A stretch of DNA of 64,000 bases from Pollenia angustigena (GCA_930367215.1 OV884057.1:197831621-197895620); one strand, 5' to 3'. Positions 34,858 through 47,195 are shown, numbered from the stretch's first letter. Made by a program: numbers and translations. Notes: a model not told the origin generated them from the letters alone.

Positions 34858-35242
34858 CACCCAATTTTCATGATGATTTTTTCCCCTATTTTTGAAACAT
34901 GTCTTTTTTAGTTTGAAAGCGAGCGGGGGAGAGAAGTTAGCAGGGTAGAAAAAAAGACATGAATCGTATTTTCTGTGTTTTTTTTTGACATTCCTCTTTA
35001 CATTTAATTTTGTTTTTTAATTTATGTTGTATTTTTATTTCAAAATTACAATTGCTTATTAAAATATAAAAAAATAAACAAATTTAATTCAAAAAAATTC
35101 AATACATACATACATACATTTATAAGGAAAATAAAAAAAATCAAACAAAATAAGAAACATTGTGAAAATTGAACATGTCTTTGGAAGTTTCTTTAAAAAA
35201 GAACTACAAAAAAGACATGTCTTTTAAATCATCGTGAAAATC
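34858..35242. mobile_element. Hairpin MITE, copy 2 of a direct pair
   Basis: It is a close copy of 34274-34654, including 'gcgagcgggggagagaagt', and ends 'aaatcatcgtgaaaat'. Differences are scattered, so the pair is older than the 582-bp duplication at 29.1 kb. Confidence 0.7.
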
Positions 35243-35478
35243 AGATGTAAGGATTTTTCCCTCTTACCGAATGTTTACACCATGCATAACAATATTCTGG
35301 AAAAATGTGGATTTATCTCTCATTTGCGAAAAAAAGTATGGCTATTATCTCTTATTGCGCAAAATTTTATATATGACCATACCTCTCAATGATTGGGCAA
35401 TAAGGCCATTATGGCTTTATCTCACATTCAATTGAGCAAAAAAGCCATCATGGCCTTATCTCGCAAGGTCTTAAAGCA

Positions 35479-35493
35479 CCCCCCCCCCCCCCC
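35479..35493. repeat. C15 homopolymer
   Basis: A run of 15 C in otherwise AT-rich DNA lies at the outer edge of composite locus 4. The corresponding left edge is GGGGG (34121-34125). Confidence 0.9.
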
Positions 35494-35599
35494 ATCAAAT
35501 GTGCACTTCATTTTCATTTTGGTTTCTGATAGTACCCATCGAAACTAGCAAAAATCCGTTTGGGCTTCGCTATGATTTACATTTCATACCATCATTAAT

Positions 35600-36345
35600 A
35601 TTCTGACTGAGACTTGATTTTATATGTTGTAAACCGATTTGAAACCTGGCGCCTGTGTTCAAAATCGCAAAAATTTCACAAATTACCATTTTCCCCTTTT
35701 TTTTTTTGCCAATTTTTCGCTAAAAATTCCAAATCTAATTTCGAGCTAAATCAACGGGGTTTTGTTAGTTTTGACTGGTACTTTCAGAAACAGAAGTCAA
35801 AATGGAGTGGACATTTTATGTTTCACGGTGCAATTTACAACCGATCTTATATTAAGCGAACTCCTTGCGAATACTTGAACACATCTGCAACCGAACCAAA
35901 TAAAGAAATTGTCATGGTCCAGTTAAATTGTACAAGACAAGTCAAAATCAGTCCATAATATGCAAACGCTTCTTTAATAAGATCATTCCCGAAAAACACT
36001 TTAATTCTGTAACAATTGGCAACATTGTCAATTGTTACAGAGTTTCATAGGACAGAAATCTCCGTACAGAAACTTGAAATGGTCGGTCTAGAAATAACCA
36101 TAGGTCACATATAAAGTCCACTCTTGAGAATTACTTTAATATGCCTAAAGCGCTAACATATAACAATGTTATAATGAAATTTAGCAGTATTAAGTTGTCT
36201 GAGACTAGAAATCGCACTAGCCACCAACTTTTGTGATGATCGACTAAACCTTGGAATACACTTTAATAGCCTGGCCCACGATATCGTTCTAAACTAAAAA
36301 TTTTCAGCTCGACAAATCGCTCGACAATGGAAGCGAACGAATACA
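35600..36345 (+). repeat. Decayed mini-me/DINE-like repeat
   Basis: Phrases such as 'cattcccgaaaaacacttta' and 'caca(t)ataaagtccac' resemble 4.4-4.7 kb, with repeated 'ctttaat(a/t)' blocks. It includes a 114-codon frame (35614-35958) with no known motif. The assignment is by resemblance only. Confidence 0.4.
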
Positions 36346-36459
36346 TACCCAGGGGGAAAACTCAAAAGAACTTCTTACTTCAGACCTTTTTTAAGGAAAC
36401 CTTAAATTTTTTTTTTGATTCAATTACTATTCTTATCTAACTGTTAAATAAGGCCTCAT

Positions 36460-36525
36460 AGAAGGCCCCGCCTCTTTCGTATAAAAGATAAGATACACAT
36501 TCCGCATTCGAAGGGAGTAGCGAAG
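36460..36525 (+). promoter_or_regulatory. Candidate TATA-box promoter
   Basis: A perfect TATAAAAG lies at 36480-36487, just downstream of a GC-rich 'ggccccgcctc', and a purine-rich 'gaagggagtag' about 30 bp later could hold a start site. It could equally be a decayed LTR promoter. No confirmed transcript unit follows: the 63- and 72-codon frames at 36542-36894 show no motif. Confidence 0.3.
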
Positions 36526-39365
36526 GAGTACAATTTTTGTATTGTTTTTTGAAAAACAAAAGCAAAATAATTATTACTTTTGGTCCCGTAACCATTCCTA
36601 TGTACCTTCTAAAGAAGCAAGAGCGGAAGGTGTACTCCGCAAGGGCAAAGTGTGCAAAAGAGATGTGAGTATTGAATGCAACGGAGCGAGCAGGCCTTGT
36701 ATATCCAAAAGAAGGAGCACAGAGTCCTTCTAGATGGCATCCGCAGAATTATCAGATATGGCGATTTCTTGCCAAACGTGGCGATTTTGAAACGTGTTTT
36801 CCATTTGGTGATTTTTAATATAACTAGCGGTTTACTTGACTATTTTTTACCATTTATATTATTTCAGCGATTTTTTTTACGTTTGAAACGTTAAGTGACT
36901 CCGTGTCTTGTAGATCGGCATTAAGGGCTGTTAAGCTACTAAAAGCGTTACGAATATTGATATGGTGAGTATTTTCATGACATTTGGCACACATTTAATT
37001 TAGTTACTAGAAATTGTGGTGTTAGGTTTTTTAAATATTGTCTTATAATTCATCACAGTTCAATCCAGTCCATTCCTAAAAAAAATCCATTTTTTAGTAG
37101 AGAGTACTAAAGATTTGAGTAGCCGGATATACCATTCTTAGCTGTTATTATTATCTATGTTGATATCATCAACAGTCCAGCAAAGTGTACTGATGTCTTT
37201 TTTTGCGCGTGAAATATGAATTCCATTAAAATTAAAAAAAAAAATTTTGCTGTTGCCACTAATCACTGTAATGCTTTAATGTTCGGTTTTTGCACTGCTC
37301 GCGAGTACGAAAATTTTCTTTGTTCGAATTTTATGTTAAACAATTTGTTCAAACGTGTCCGTTGTTGCAAAGCAATTGAATGAGTGTAAGAACGTGTATG
37401 ACATGTGAAGTTTATTAGGAATACTTATTATTATTTTATTTGTGTAACGTATTTTTTTTAATATTAAATTCAATTAAGTTCTTTTATTCTTTATTTATTT
37501 TTTTGTGAATTTTTGTGCAATTTATTGTTTCTAGTTTGTTTTGTGTTTGCAAAGGAAGTGGTAGTTGTTAATTTGAAATGACAGGAAATTGAAAGTGAAT
37601 TATTGAATAAATTATAATTTGATTTGATTAAAAAGATACCGCGACTTTATTTGTATAATTATGTATTTTCTATGTTTAACAAGTTCTTGTAGGTGCACAA
37701 AAAAAAAAGGATAAGTGTTGGTATGTCGCCATTTAAATTGATTGATTATTGTTTTTTTGTTTTTTTTTTTTTTTAAGTAAAAATGTTGTAAGTGTCATTT
37801 GTGTTTTGATATATAAAGACAATTTAAAGCCGCCAAGGAGTCTTTCTAGGAATTTGTTCTGTTTTATTAGGATTCTTCATTATAAGGCGATTTGAGTTTG
37901 AAATAAAAACGTTTAACCTTGAATTAAGTTTTTTTTCTTGTCATAAAAAGTGCACTGTGGGTAGATGATAATCGTATTTTTCTTAAATTAACGCAAGATT
38001 TTAATTTGGCACCATTTGTGTAATAAAGTATTAGCCATGTTAAAAAGAGAACCATCATGACAGTTATTTTTAAAAAAGCAGCGTTACACGATAGAAAAGA
38101 GTCTATTAATCGGCTTATTTCGTGCAAAATCATGCTAAACGTTGTAGCACAATTTTACCTTGATGGCTTTTATAATTGTAAAACTTCTTGCATTCAGGAA
38201 TCGGAAAACCCAAATGATTGTCGAAAAAACGCATTTCAACCCATAGAGCGGTTTTTTTTTTTGGTTGAATGAATCATTGGCCAAACCTTTGTTTCTTTGA
38301 TATCGCGACACACTTTATTCAGTCGAAATTGTATAATTTCGGTGATGTCAGGAGCAGTAAACAATCCCTACATGAAGCCTTTTTCTTCCCCAAAACAATA
38401 ACGTAGAAAAAATTTAGCATATATTTTAAATTCACTAAATTCTAGCAGCCATATTCTTAATGAAGTTAGCACAAAGTTCATTCATAATACACTTACCAAA
38501 CTCTTGTTAACGAGCTGCCAAACAGTTTCCAGCTTGTGAAAAATAGCAGTTTAATGTTAAACAATTTTGTTTGTTTTTTTTTTAATTTATTGGCTTTTTT
38601 TTTTATTTGTTGCCTTTTTTAAATTAAATTTAATTTTAAAACCTTGAAATGAAATGACAAGACCAGCGATGATTAATGCAAAACGTGTTGCATTTTTGAG
38701 CAATATAATGTGGCATCATTAAAATTCAGAGTTGATTTATTAAAAGTTAGCAGACGGAAAAAAGTTTGTTATGAATTAACTCTGTGCTTACAAGCTGCTA
38801 AGCTTAATCGGCATTCTACTAAGCAGCTAGTTGTAGTGTAGTGTACTGCAAAAAATTACAAAATATAGAAATTTATCTACATATGTGCCAAAAATTTTCC
38901 ATTAAAAGGCCAATTTGTGAACGTTTTATAATAAGTCCTTTTTAGTAAATTTGTAGCAATAAATGGGGGAAAAACTTTATTTGGCAATACTATTTGCTTT
39001 TAAAAATATGTGATTTTAACCAGACCGTACGACATGAGATATTTTTTTGAAATGTTTCGTTTCCGCCAACAGAATTTTCCCCCCAGAAAGTGTTATTTAA
39101 AAATAGTATTTTATGTCTTACGGAATTATTTAAAGAAATAGGTATGTATCAACAATTACCCATAATTACCCGTGCATTAAAAAAGGCAAACAATCGGAGT
39201 GCAAACCAAGTTCAGAAACATTTCTTTAAAATTTGCATGTACAATTTCGACAAAAGAGAGGGCATACGACGGCATAACCGCGATGTGTATCTAATAAATA
39301 ATTCTTTTGAAAATACTTTGTGCGTTAATCTAAAAAAATTTAAAAAAAATCAAAAAGTAATTTCC
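36526..39365. other. Unassigned AT-rich sequence
   Basis: Over 2.8 kb I see no gene or clear repeat. Frames up to 114 codons (39090-39434) lack recognisable motifs, and the last runs into the next MITE. Confidence 0.45.
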
Positions 39366-40377
39366 TTGGGAATACAAAATTTTAATTTCAAAAGATTTTG
39401 TTATTCGTGCTTAATTCCCAGTTTTTATTCTTGATAAAACACAGTGAGTTTATCCCATCTTACATTCTCTACTATAAACTCACTGTTTATTGTTGATGTT
39501 TTTTGTTTAAACTTTGATATTGTTACAAGTAGAACTGTTGCTTATGGTGCCTATTATGAACTTAATTCGATTTTCGACAGCAGTCGAATTAGCTGATCGA
39601 ACGAATTTTCATTTGGTAGTATGGCGCGCATTCGATAAAAATTTACTATTGTGATTTTGTTAATTCACAGTAGTACATTTTCGGTCAGCTGTCACTTAAA
39701 ATAAAAAATTTTTGTTTACAAATTTAAAAAATAAAATTAAAGTTAAACGTGATTACGGCGAATTATGGTTGTTTACAAATAATTTAGCTTCAGTGGGGTT
39801 TCATCCCATTTTTTTAACATGCTGAACTTTGCTGCAAATCATTTGGTGAAAGAAGAAGTTCCATAAGGAATATGAGCGGTTCCAATTGCTGTTAACGACG
39901 TTGGACTTGCATAAAATGAACAAAACAGATCAAGAATATTTCATTTGGTATACGAACACCAAAAAATTTACAAATAGTTACATTTTCAACAAGTTTTTTA
40001 CATTTATTTGCACAGTCGAAAGCAAATTCGTTTTCGTTGAAATATTCGATGCACAACGAAACTTTCGATAGTGCTGCCAACTCATAATACCAAATTAAGA
40101 TTCGATAGTCGATGTTCGATAGCCAGCGAAAATCGTTTATCGAATGCAACTCATAATAGGGGCCTATAAGTCTTATGCGTTTAGCAGTGTTATTTGGTTT
40201 AATATCTTTAGTTTTTCTAAAATCTTTATGGATGAAGTTTCCTGATGATCTGGCCTAAGCAACCAGTGAAATGCGTATAGGAATAGCTTATCCCATCAAC
40301 AATAAATTTCAAGTGTTTTTATCAAGAATAAAAACTGGGAATTAAGCACGAATAACAAAATCTTTTGAAATTTTAAA
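39366..40377. mobile_element. Foldback MITE, 'ttcaaaagat..attcgtgc' family, copy 2, interrupted
   Basis: The left part (39366-39542) and right part (40167-40377) match the family at 19712-20130, for example 'ggataagc/gcttatcccatcaa' and 'tggatgaagtttcctgatga'. The middle 620 bp (39545-40164) is absent from the other copy and is a later insertion. Confidence 0.8.
39545..40164. mobile_element. 620-bp MITE nested in a foldback copy
   Basis: Inverted ends TGGTGCCTATTATGA and, read inwards, TAGGCCCCTATTATGA lie within TA on both sides (39543-39544, 40165-40166). The 19712 copy gives the empty site '..gttgctataagtc'. Subterminal 'tcgaattttc/gaaaatcg' motifs occur. There is no recognisable protein. 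Confidence 0.8.
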
Positions 40378-40610
40378 AAAATCTAAGAACTTAAGTCCAT
40401 TATCTTTATAAGCGATACCTGTTTTTAAACAAGTTGCTGCTGCCAAATATTTTTTTGCATGCTAATATTTTAAAGGATTTGGAAGGGTAGAGGTCTATTT
40501 AGTTAGTTATCCTTATTTGCGAATTGTAGAATTATCTCCGTAACCTTTTATTAAATAATTAACATTCGCATATTCTGCATTCCGATTACGTTCCCGCATT
40601 CCCGCAAAGC

Positions 40611-41092
40611 CTTTTCAGACTGTGCAACATCTAACATTTATCATTAATTTGCGAAGAAAATTATCCCATAAGAAATACATAAAGCTTAAAATCGATATAT
40701 TTAATGATGTTCCTATCTCATTGTTTTTCATTCTATATCTTTTGATTATTTTAGAGTCATCACTATAAAAGTGGCAATAAATTATTTTATTAATGTGAAA
40801 TCACTGACAAAATGGCATTTGTTTTGCAAACAACGTTACCATTTGTCAAGTTTTTTCTTATATTGCTTAATTTTTTTTTTTTTTAGTTATTAAACAAAAT
40901 GAATTCCAAATACATTTTTGCGTTTTCTTTTAAAGTTTTGGCCCTTTTGTAGAATATAATAATTAAGAAAAAAATGTTTTTTTCTGAAATGGTAACATTT
41001 TTGATTGATACTATTTGTTTCAAGTGTGAACACATGTTTCACATTTTCAACATCGTCCATGCGTTCCTCCGAAATGTATGCAATTGTACAAA
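40611..41092. mobile_element. MITE 'cttttcacacttg' family, uninterrupted copy
   Basis: It is homologous along its length to 30992-31251 plus 33090-33297. It serves as the empty site for the composite element at 31252-33089. It is non-coding. Confidence 0.75.
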
Positions 41093-41540
41093 GAAAAAAA
41101 AAAGTATTTTAATAAAAAAAAAAACGACTCGAGAGGAAAAGAAGATGACAAGATTAGCAGTTTTGATTTGAAGCGTATATAATCGGAACAACAAAAAAGA
41201 TCAATTTTAAAAACATTTTAATAAAAAGGTAAGTTAAGTCAAAACAATAATAATAAAAAATAAATAATAAAAAAATAGAATCTGGGAATTTCTGCAAAGT
41301 ATGCATTTTATTTAAATTTATCATTATTTAATATTAATTTTAAATTAAAAATTTTAAAATAACTTTAAATCACGCTTATTTAATATTATTCACTGTTAAA
41401 ATAACATTGTTCAATATTGGATCTATAAAAACCTGTTTTATATTAAAATCAAAAGTTTATCTTGTTAAATTAACATGCATACATACTTAAGTATGTATGT
41501 AGGTAGATATCTATGTATGTTTGTGTGTATGCATGTATAA

Positions 41541-42267
41541 ACAGAAAAAATATCAATGTTAAATTACCATGTTGATTAAAAATCATAGTAAATTTCTGCA
41601 AAAATATGGACTCTATTTAAAATTACCATTGTTTTAAATTAATTTTAAATGAAAAATGTTAAATTAACATTGTGCAATATTGAAACCATAAAAACCTATT
41701 TTTCTTGTTTTGTAAAGAAAAAAAAAACAACACAATGAAAAGAAAAAACATAAATTTTTTTATTTTCAAATTCCCGTATTCTTTTAGTTAAAATTATTTA
41801 GTTGAATAGTACATCAAGCTTTCAAAGTAGAATGATGACGAAAACCATACCGAGCAATTCTGCTGATGCTTCTGTTAACAAAGGATAATACAAAATAAGT
41901 GAAACATGTGTTACAGGGGTAAGTGTTTTGATTATTAATAAATAAATGCATATGTTGTCTCTGAAGTTTCTTCTCACTGTTATATCACACTTAAACCAAT
42001 TTGATTGAACATGAAATTAACGTTGTTTCAACTTTAAATAAATTTAGGGTGGTTAGGATTGTTATTTCAACATAAATTACATTTTGCTCTAAATTTACTG
42101 CAAGTTAAATTAACATGAATTATTGTTATTTTAAAAGAAAAAAATGTTGTTCGCAAGTTATTGTAAAATCATGTTTAATTAACATGAAGTGTCAATGAAA
42201 AAAAACTACCGAAAACGGTAAAATCAACCTTGTTTTCGACGATTTTACATTGATTTTTTTTCTGTGT
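41541..42267. mobile_element. ~727-bp MITE with ACAGAAAAAA / TTTTTTTTCTGTGT ends
   Basis: 'acagaaaaaatatcaatgtt' at the left pairs with '..acattgattttttttctgtg' at the right. The interior repeats 'taaattaacat(t/g)' phrases in both orientations (about 41390-41660 outside/inside and 42080-42190). It is the same terminal class as 20264 and 33600. Confidence 0.65.
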
Positions 42268-42310
42268 GTACCGAACAATATTATTTAATAACTTTTCCAG
42301 ATTTTCGTAC

Positions 42311-42460
42311 TGGGGACTGATTCACATTTTTTCACACATTTTTTCGATTCGATTTTTTCCGTGTTGTGAAAACATTCTTTATAGACTGATAGAATTAGAA
42401 ATAAAATTTGCTTTCGATCGAAAAAGTATTCGATCTCGACTGCCAGAATAAGCCCCCTGT
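42311..42460. repeat. Short inverted-end repeat
   Basis: 'tggggactgattc' pairs roughly with '..gaataagccccc', with 'tcgat..atcga' subterminal motifs. It is probably a relative of the other 'tcgaa' hairpin MITEs (39545, 51400). Confidence 0.35.
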
Positions 42461-44240
42461 TCAGGTGTTATTGGTTTGAAGCTTTATGTACAAAAAAGTA
42501 ATAATTAAAAAAAAATTATTGTCTCGAAATTTACTGATACATAATTTTGTAATGCAACTCTGTTTTTTAAACGAAATAAACAAAAAAATCGAAGTACTTT
42601 CCGTTAGTAAATAGATATTTTGATAAGACGTAGCTACGACCGTTATGCGGAATGCATACAATCGAAATTAAAAAATTAAAACAAAACGGAACGGAGTAGA
42701 ACGAAGAATAGGTAAGTTCGCAAACAGAGCAAATGTTGATCCAAATCGAAACGCAGAGTGATTTTTTTTTCATGGGCCTATGCGGCCGCTGTGCGTGTAT
42801 TAGTCTGTCCCGGTAAATTCATTTTTGGCTTGTCGTAACGCAAGACCTCTCAAAATCTGTGTTATTGATTGTAGATTGTCAAAATAACTATATATGAAGT
42901 CATCTGCCGCTCTTTGAAGTTTTGAACATTTTACCACTCCTGTAGTACGGACAGACAGAAGGACATAGAGCCCGTTATTCAAAAGACGCTACAAATTAGG
43001 ATGGTATTCTATCCAAATAAAGCACATATTTTTCATATCAGTTGGTAAATAGCAGGATTCAGAGGGAAGAACCATCAAAAATACAAACGAATTGATTAAA
43101 CGTTGATTTGAAGACTTTTAAAGTTGTGGCTTATTTCCACTTAACACAAACCAAAGCAAAAAAAATATTCGCCTACCTTAGTTTGCAACAGAAGTTGTGC
43201 ATTTAGAAGAAACTACCTCTTTATGGTGCAGACTCGTAGGATTGAGGATCAGTCGTATAGGAAACTAGTAGCACCAAGGATTTCACATGTCCTGTACTGG
43301 TTCCAGTGAGGCCCCTTTATCCATGTCTCCTTTTTAGCATGAAGTTTAACCTGTTGTTAACCTGTTCGCTGCCGCTTTTCCACAAAGCTTCTTTTCCTAG
43401 CATTTTTCCACAAATTAAAGAACCATCCTAATATTTACTTGCAATAAGTTAAAAATTACAAAGGACTGAAATGAATACAAGGACACATAAAACTTTTACC
43501 TTAATCATACAATATTAATTAGAATTTGTATTTTAAGTCCTTAACTAAACCTACAACCAACATCGTTTCATGAATATGTTCCTCTTCGTACAATTCTATA
43601 CCTGGCCTTAATGGCATCGATTAAATTGATTGAATTTATCTTTTTAAATAAAATTATCTTTAAAATATTGAAGTCGCACCAATAATTTTTGTTTTATTGC
43701 GCACTGCAAAATAAATTAACTTAAGAATCTTCTGTACTTAACAAAAGTATCCTTTAAAAATAACCCTAAGAAAACAAAACAACAATGACTCACGATAATA
43801 AAGAAACAAATCTGTTGAAAAAAAAACAAAATACAGACAATAAAATCGTAAAGAAGTAAAAGAAACAATAAATGAATTAAAATTTTATGCAACTCACAAA
43901 TAATGAAAATGAACGCAACTCATTAACGGTCAAAAGTGAAGAACTTAAATGTACAGGATACTTCAAAACTTAAACACACACATGCACATTCTTATAGACA
44001 TTTTGGCCACAAAACACTAAAAATGTATCTTGAACTTATGAACAGACTTGCGATTATTGTTAAAAATACAAATGTTTGTCTGTCCGTCCGTCCACCTATA
44101 CGTTTTAGTTTGTAGTTAATGTGACTGAATAAATAAAAAATTAAGAATCTGAAAAAAATACAATATAGAAAGATACTTTAACTCGGTTTTTTTATCGGTT
44201 TATAAAGTATATTTCATTGCAGTCATTAAGTACAACATTT
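42461..44240. other. Unassigned sequence
   Basis: Mostly AT-rich, with no supported gene. 42770-42990 is somewhat GC-richer (gcctatgcggccgctgtgcg) and may be a relic of the GGCC-module repeats. A GTCY tract (gtctgtccgtccgtcca, 44078-44094) marks a proto-microsatellite fragment. Confidence 0.4.
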
Positions 44241-44249
44241 ATTTAAACT

Positions 44250-44440
44250 GAAATCTGCTTGTTGGCTGCGTGGCTGGCAGGCAGTTTGGCTGGTTGGCTA
44301 TTTGACTTGGCGTTTTGCGATTTTTGGGTTGAATTGGACTGGACTCGGCTGGTCTGAGCTGAACTGAACTGAACTAAACTGACTTGTCTGTTTTGTTGAC
44401 TGAATGACTGACTAAATGAGTCTGTGTTTGTGTGTGAAAA
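44250..44440. repeat. Cryptic simple-sequence tract (GGCT / CTGAA)
   Basis: Interspersed ggctgg, ggact and ctgaactgaactgaacta phrases form a compositionally biased tract. It is non-coding in all frames, with stops. Confidence 0.6.
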
Positions 44441-44869
44441 ATTTTAAATACATTACATACTCCTTGTACTTGGGTACATGTTGCAACTGAAGAGAACTTG
44501 TTCATAAAGTGCTGTTCTTTGAAATAAAAGTGCAAAAAGGTTTTATTTTTGTTTTGATAACAAAAAGTACTAAAATGTATAAATTTTTGTTGTGTGTGAA
44601 AATATAAGAACAAAAATATAAAGAAAGAATTCATATAAAGAAAGATGAAGAGAAAAAATATTCTTTTATTGAATTCTTTTAATAGTGGAGAGGACAACCC
44701 GATGATGCGTTGGGGGCCAAACAAATTAAAAATATTGGTTGCAAAGAAGAGAATTTTTTTAGAAGTGGGTTTTGTATGAGAAGTCTATTAGGTTTAGTTG
44801 GGCGATTTTTTTTTAACCGAAACTTTGTATTACAATTGCGCTGGTTAATTTGATCTTCAAAGGTGGATG

Positions 44870-45649
44870 TGTGGTGAGTTCATCATTCGTGGAACGATTA
44901 ACGAAAACTTGCTGTCATGGTAACAGAGTATGTTTGACTTTTTTCGCAATATAGTTTGGCAAATCACCATTTAAAGACTAACAACAAAACAAAATTTCCA
45001 CATCGTGGATACTCATTTCCAACTTGGTCGATGACCGTTCACTATTTGGGAAATTTTTAGGAAAAATCTTGGCCTGCATCCATAGAAGATCTAACTGGTG
45101 CGAGAATTAAAGCAAACCATCGTCTGTTCGGTAAATGGGCTGAGCATCAACTGGAAGTTGAACTAGATTTTTATTGTCAAATCAAGTTCAGCAATGATGA
45201 TAGATTTTGGCTTAACATCCGTTGGATTTGTAATTTTTTTAGAGAGCAAAATCCCAAAAAAAATTACTGTTTGTTAGGGTAAACATGGCGAAGGCGTCAT
45301 CGGCCCATTTGTCCTTAAATTTGTAACCGGTGGCAATATTCATGAATTTCTTATTGCTCATGTCATTGCAAATCATTTGAACGACGCAACATTTGGTGAC
45401 TAAATTATCTCAAGAAATGGACCTGTGAACTGATCACTTCGTTCGCGTGATTCGTGACTTTTCGACTATTTGTTGTGGGGGTACGTCAAATCTCTGGTCT
45501 ATGCTGAAAACCCAGCAACTATTGATCATTTAAACGCCACCATTCGACTCGTTAAAGTTGTGTAAAATTCGACCGAGAGGATGGCGTCAATTAGGCACAT
45601 TCGCGGAGGCTTTGTGCCACAAATTATTTTTAAACATAAAATTTCGTGA
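44870..45649 (+). pseudogene. Mariner-like transposase pseudogene
   Basis: From about 45108 the translation reads ANHRLFGKWAEHQLEVELDF, YCQIKFSNDDRFWL, then after a frameshift GEGVIGPF, FGD*IISRNGPVN, FDYLLWGYVKSLVYAENPAT and IDHLNATIRLV, and near the end FVPQIIFK. These are ordered blocks of a mariner-family transposase (FSDEAHFWL.., GIIGPYFF.., ISRNGPVNWPPRSCDLTPLD, YFLWGYVKS.VY..KP.TI..L...I). Oddities: the first catalytic Asp of FSDEAHF reads N, the block holding the second Asp (WFQQDGATCHTA in relatives) is deleted between 45345 and 45395, and several in-frame stops occur. The N-terminal HTH half is only weakly recognisable. Termini were not found. It is dead. Confidence 0.8.
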
Positions 45650-45946
45650 AATTTGTGAGCATACAAAGCTTAAATTGCGGTAATTCCATTGAATTTGTTG
45701 TAATTTATATTTAAAAAAAATTCTATGCCTCTTAAAAATAACACCCCTTATATGAGACATACGTAAGTCATATGTCTTCGGGTTATTTCTATGGGGCCTT
45801 AATAAGGGCATCTACTGCTTTCTATTAATCAATAGCTTCTTTTTATGAAGACTCAAAATTTCATCTTAAGTCCTGATTAAAACATTACATGTGCACTGAT
45901 ATCATAATATTGATTCGGCAGTTCAGGCAAAGTGATCACAGTATAT

Positions 45947-46161
45947 CGTCGGCTTAATATGCAAACCTGCTAAATCCACTTTTTAAGTGAATTGAGATTT
46001 TAATGCCATATGGTAGAGAAAGCTACGCCTCTTGAAGTGTTTCAAATCAAATGTAATTTTGGTTTTCTTCTCAAGCAGCAAATAGGAAAAATAAATAGTA
46101 TTTTGTCTCTCCTGTAAAATGTGTTGAAAGGGAGTTAGCAGGTTTGCATATTAAGCTGACG
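45947..46161. mobile_element. 215-bp MITE with CGTCGGCTTAATATGCAAAC ends
   Basis: The left CGTCGGCTTAATATGCAAAC, then 'ctgcta', is mirrored by '..agcaggtttgcatattaagctgacg' at the right. The TIRs are about 28 bp. Both ends abut TATAT-like sequence, compatible with an A/T-rich target duplication. Confidence 0.8.
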
Positions 46162-46459
46162 TTATATAAAATCGTATTTTTACATCTCTTTAGAATCTTT
46201 TAAAGTCTTTGCCTACACTTGTGTAGTGAGTTAATCTTAATGCCAAAAGTTTATAAAATAGCCCGCCAAAAGAAACAAATTGTTCTTCCCGTTTCTTTTA
46301 CAATTTAGATATTTTACCTGAAGTGTATGCCACAAATGTATAAACACTGTGCCGCATAAACAATATTATTTCTCATATACTTTATTGCGATTTTTTTTAT
46401 TTACCTCCTGTATGTTGAGTTTTTTTTTAACGTTCGTTTGCATGATAATGAATTTTTTC

Positions 46460-46750
46460 TTATTTGTTAAATGTACGAAAAAAAGACAACAGAAAATATG
46501 TTGTTACGAATTGTAGTCGTCGATGTATGTTTAATGTAAATCTTTGCTGGCAGTAGCAATAAGTATGGCAACAACAGCAATAATAATAACGACAACAACA
46601 ACAACAACAATAAAACAACTACAATATGAGTTTGTTTTTCATGGTTGTTCTGGCTTTCTTTTGTTGTTGTTATTATTGTCAAAGGCACCCACTGCTGCAG
46701 CAACAATAATCATCAGCAACAACACCAACAGTTACATCAATATTTTCATA
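46460..46750. repeat. AAC/AAT triplet-repeat cluster
   Basis: (AAC)n and (AAT)n tracts run one way (46564-46615) and (GTT)n/(ATT)n the other (46660-46680), followed by more CAACAA. The flanking frames on both strands are low-complexity (poly-Thr, poly-Leu) and are not genes. Confidence 0.75.
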
Positions 46751-47195
46751 TAGGATTTTGTTGCGAACAGGGTGACAGCAATTTTAGGTTCGTATGAGTG
46801 CCTAAAGGGAAAAATTCCGTTTAAGGAAATACCGGAATTGTAAGACTGCAAAATATCCGATTTTTTTTAAATAAAGATCGCGGCATTAGTAAAACAATCC
46901 ATAATTATTTTTTTTATTTTCAGCTTATACCGGTATGAATTAAACGGAAATTCATGAAGTTGGTTTTTTAAAATAAATTCTACTAATTTTAAGGGCCTTA
47001 AAGAGGTGTTTATCTATGAATCGCTTCGCTGGGTCAAGGGTTTCTATATAGTACGGCGAAACCGGAACTAGGATTTTCTGTAGAGGTGGACGTAGTGCGA
47101 AAAATTGTTTGACTTTCATTCACTTGGGAGTGACTAGAAATGAGAAAGTAGTTGCCGGAAAATGGTTTTCTAGTTTCCGCTGAAAGCAAGCAAGA

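Larger units (their letters stand above)
34117..35498. mobile_element. Composite foldback-like element, locus 4
   Basis: The ends are inverted: 'atgggggagctttttttacc' leading to 'gagataaggccataatggc' at the left, and 'gccatcatggccttatctcg' leading to a C15 run and 'atcaaat' at the right. The outer unit is GAGATAAGGCCATNATGGCTTTATCTC, itself palindromic, repeated at both flanks (34140-34255; 35330-35470). The interior holds two direct copies of a hairpin MITE around a GC-rich module at 34720-34800 (tgcggccgtgg). There is no transposase. Confidence 0.6.

Noticed and set aside
39090..39434. 114-codon frame near a MITE as a possible gene
   Set aside because: It runs into the left arm of the foldback MITE at 39366 and shows no motif or upstream signal.
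46467..46753. Leu-rich / Thr-rich frames
   Set aside because: They are translations of AAC/GTT and AAT/ATT triplet repeats.
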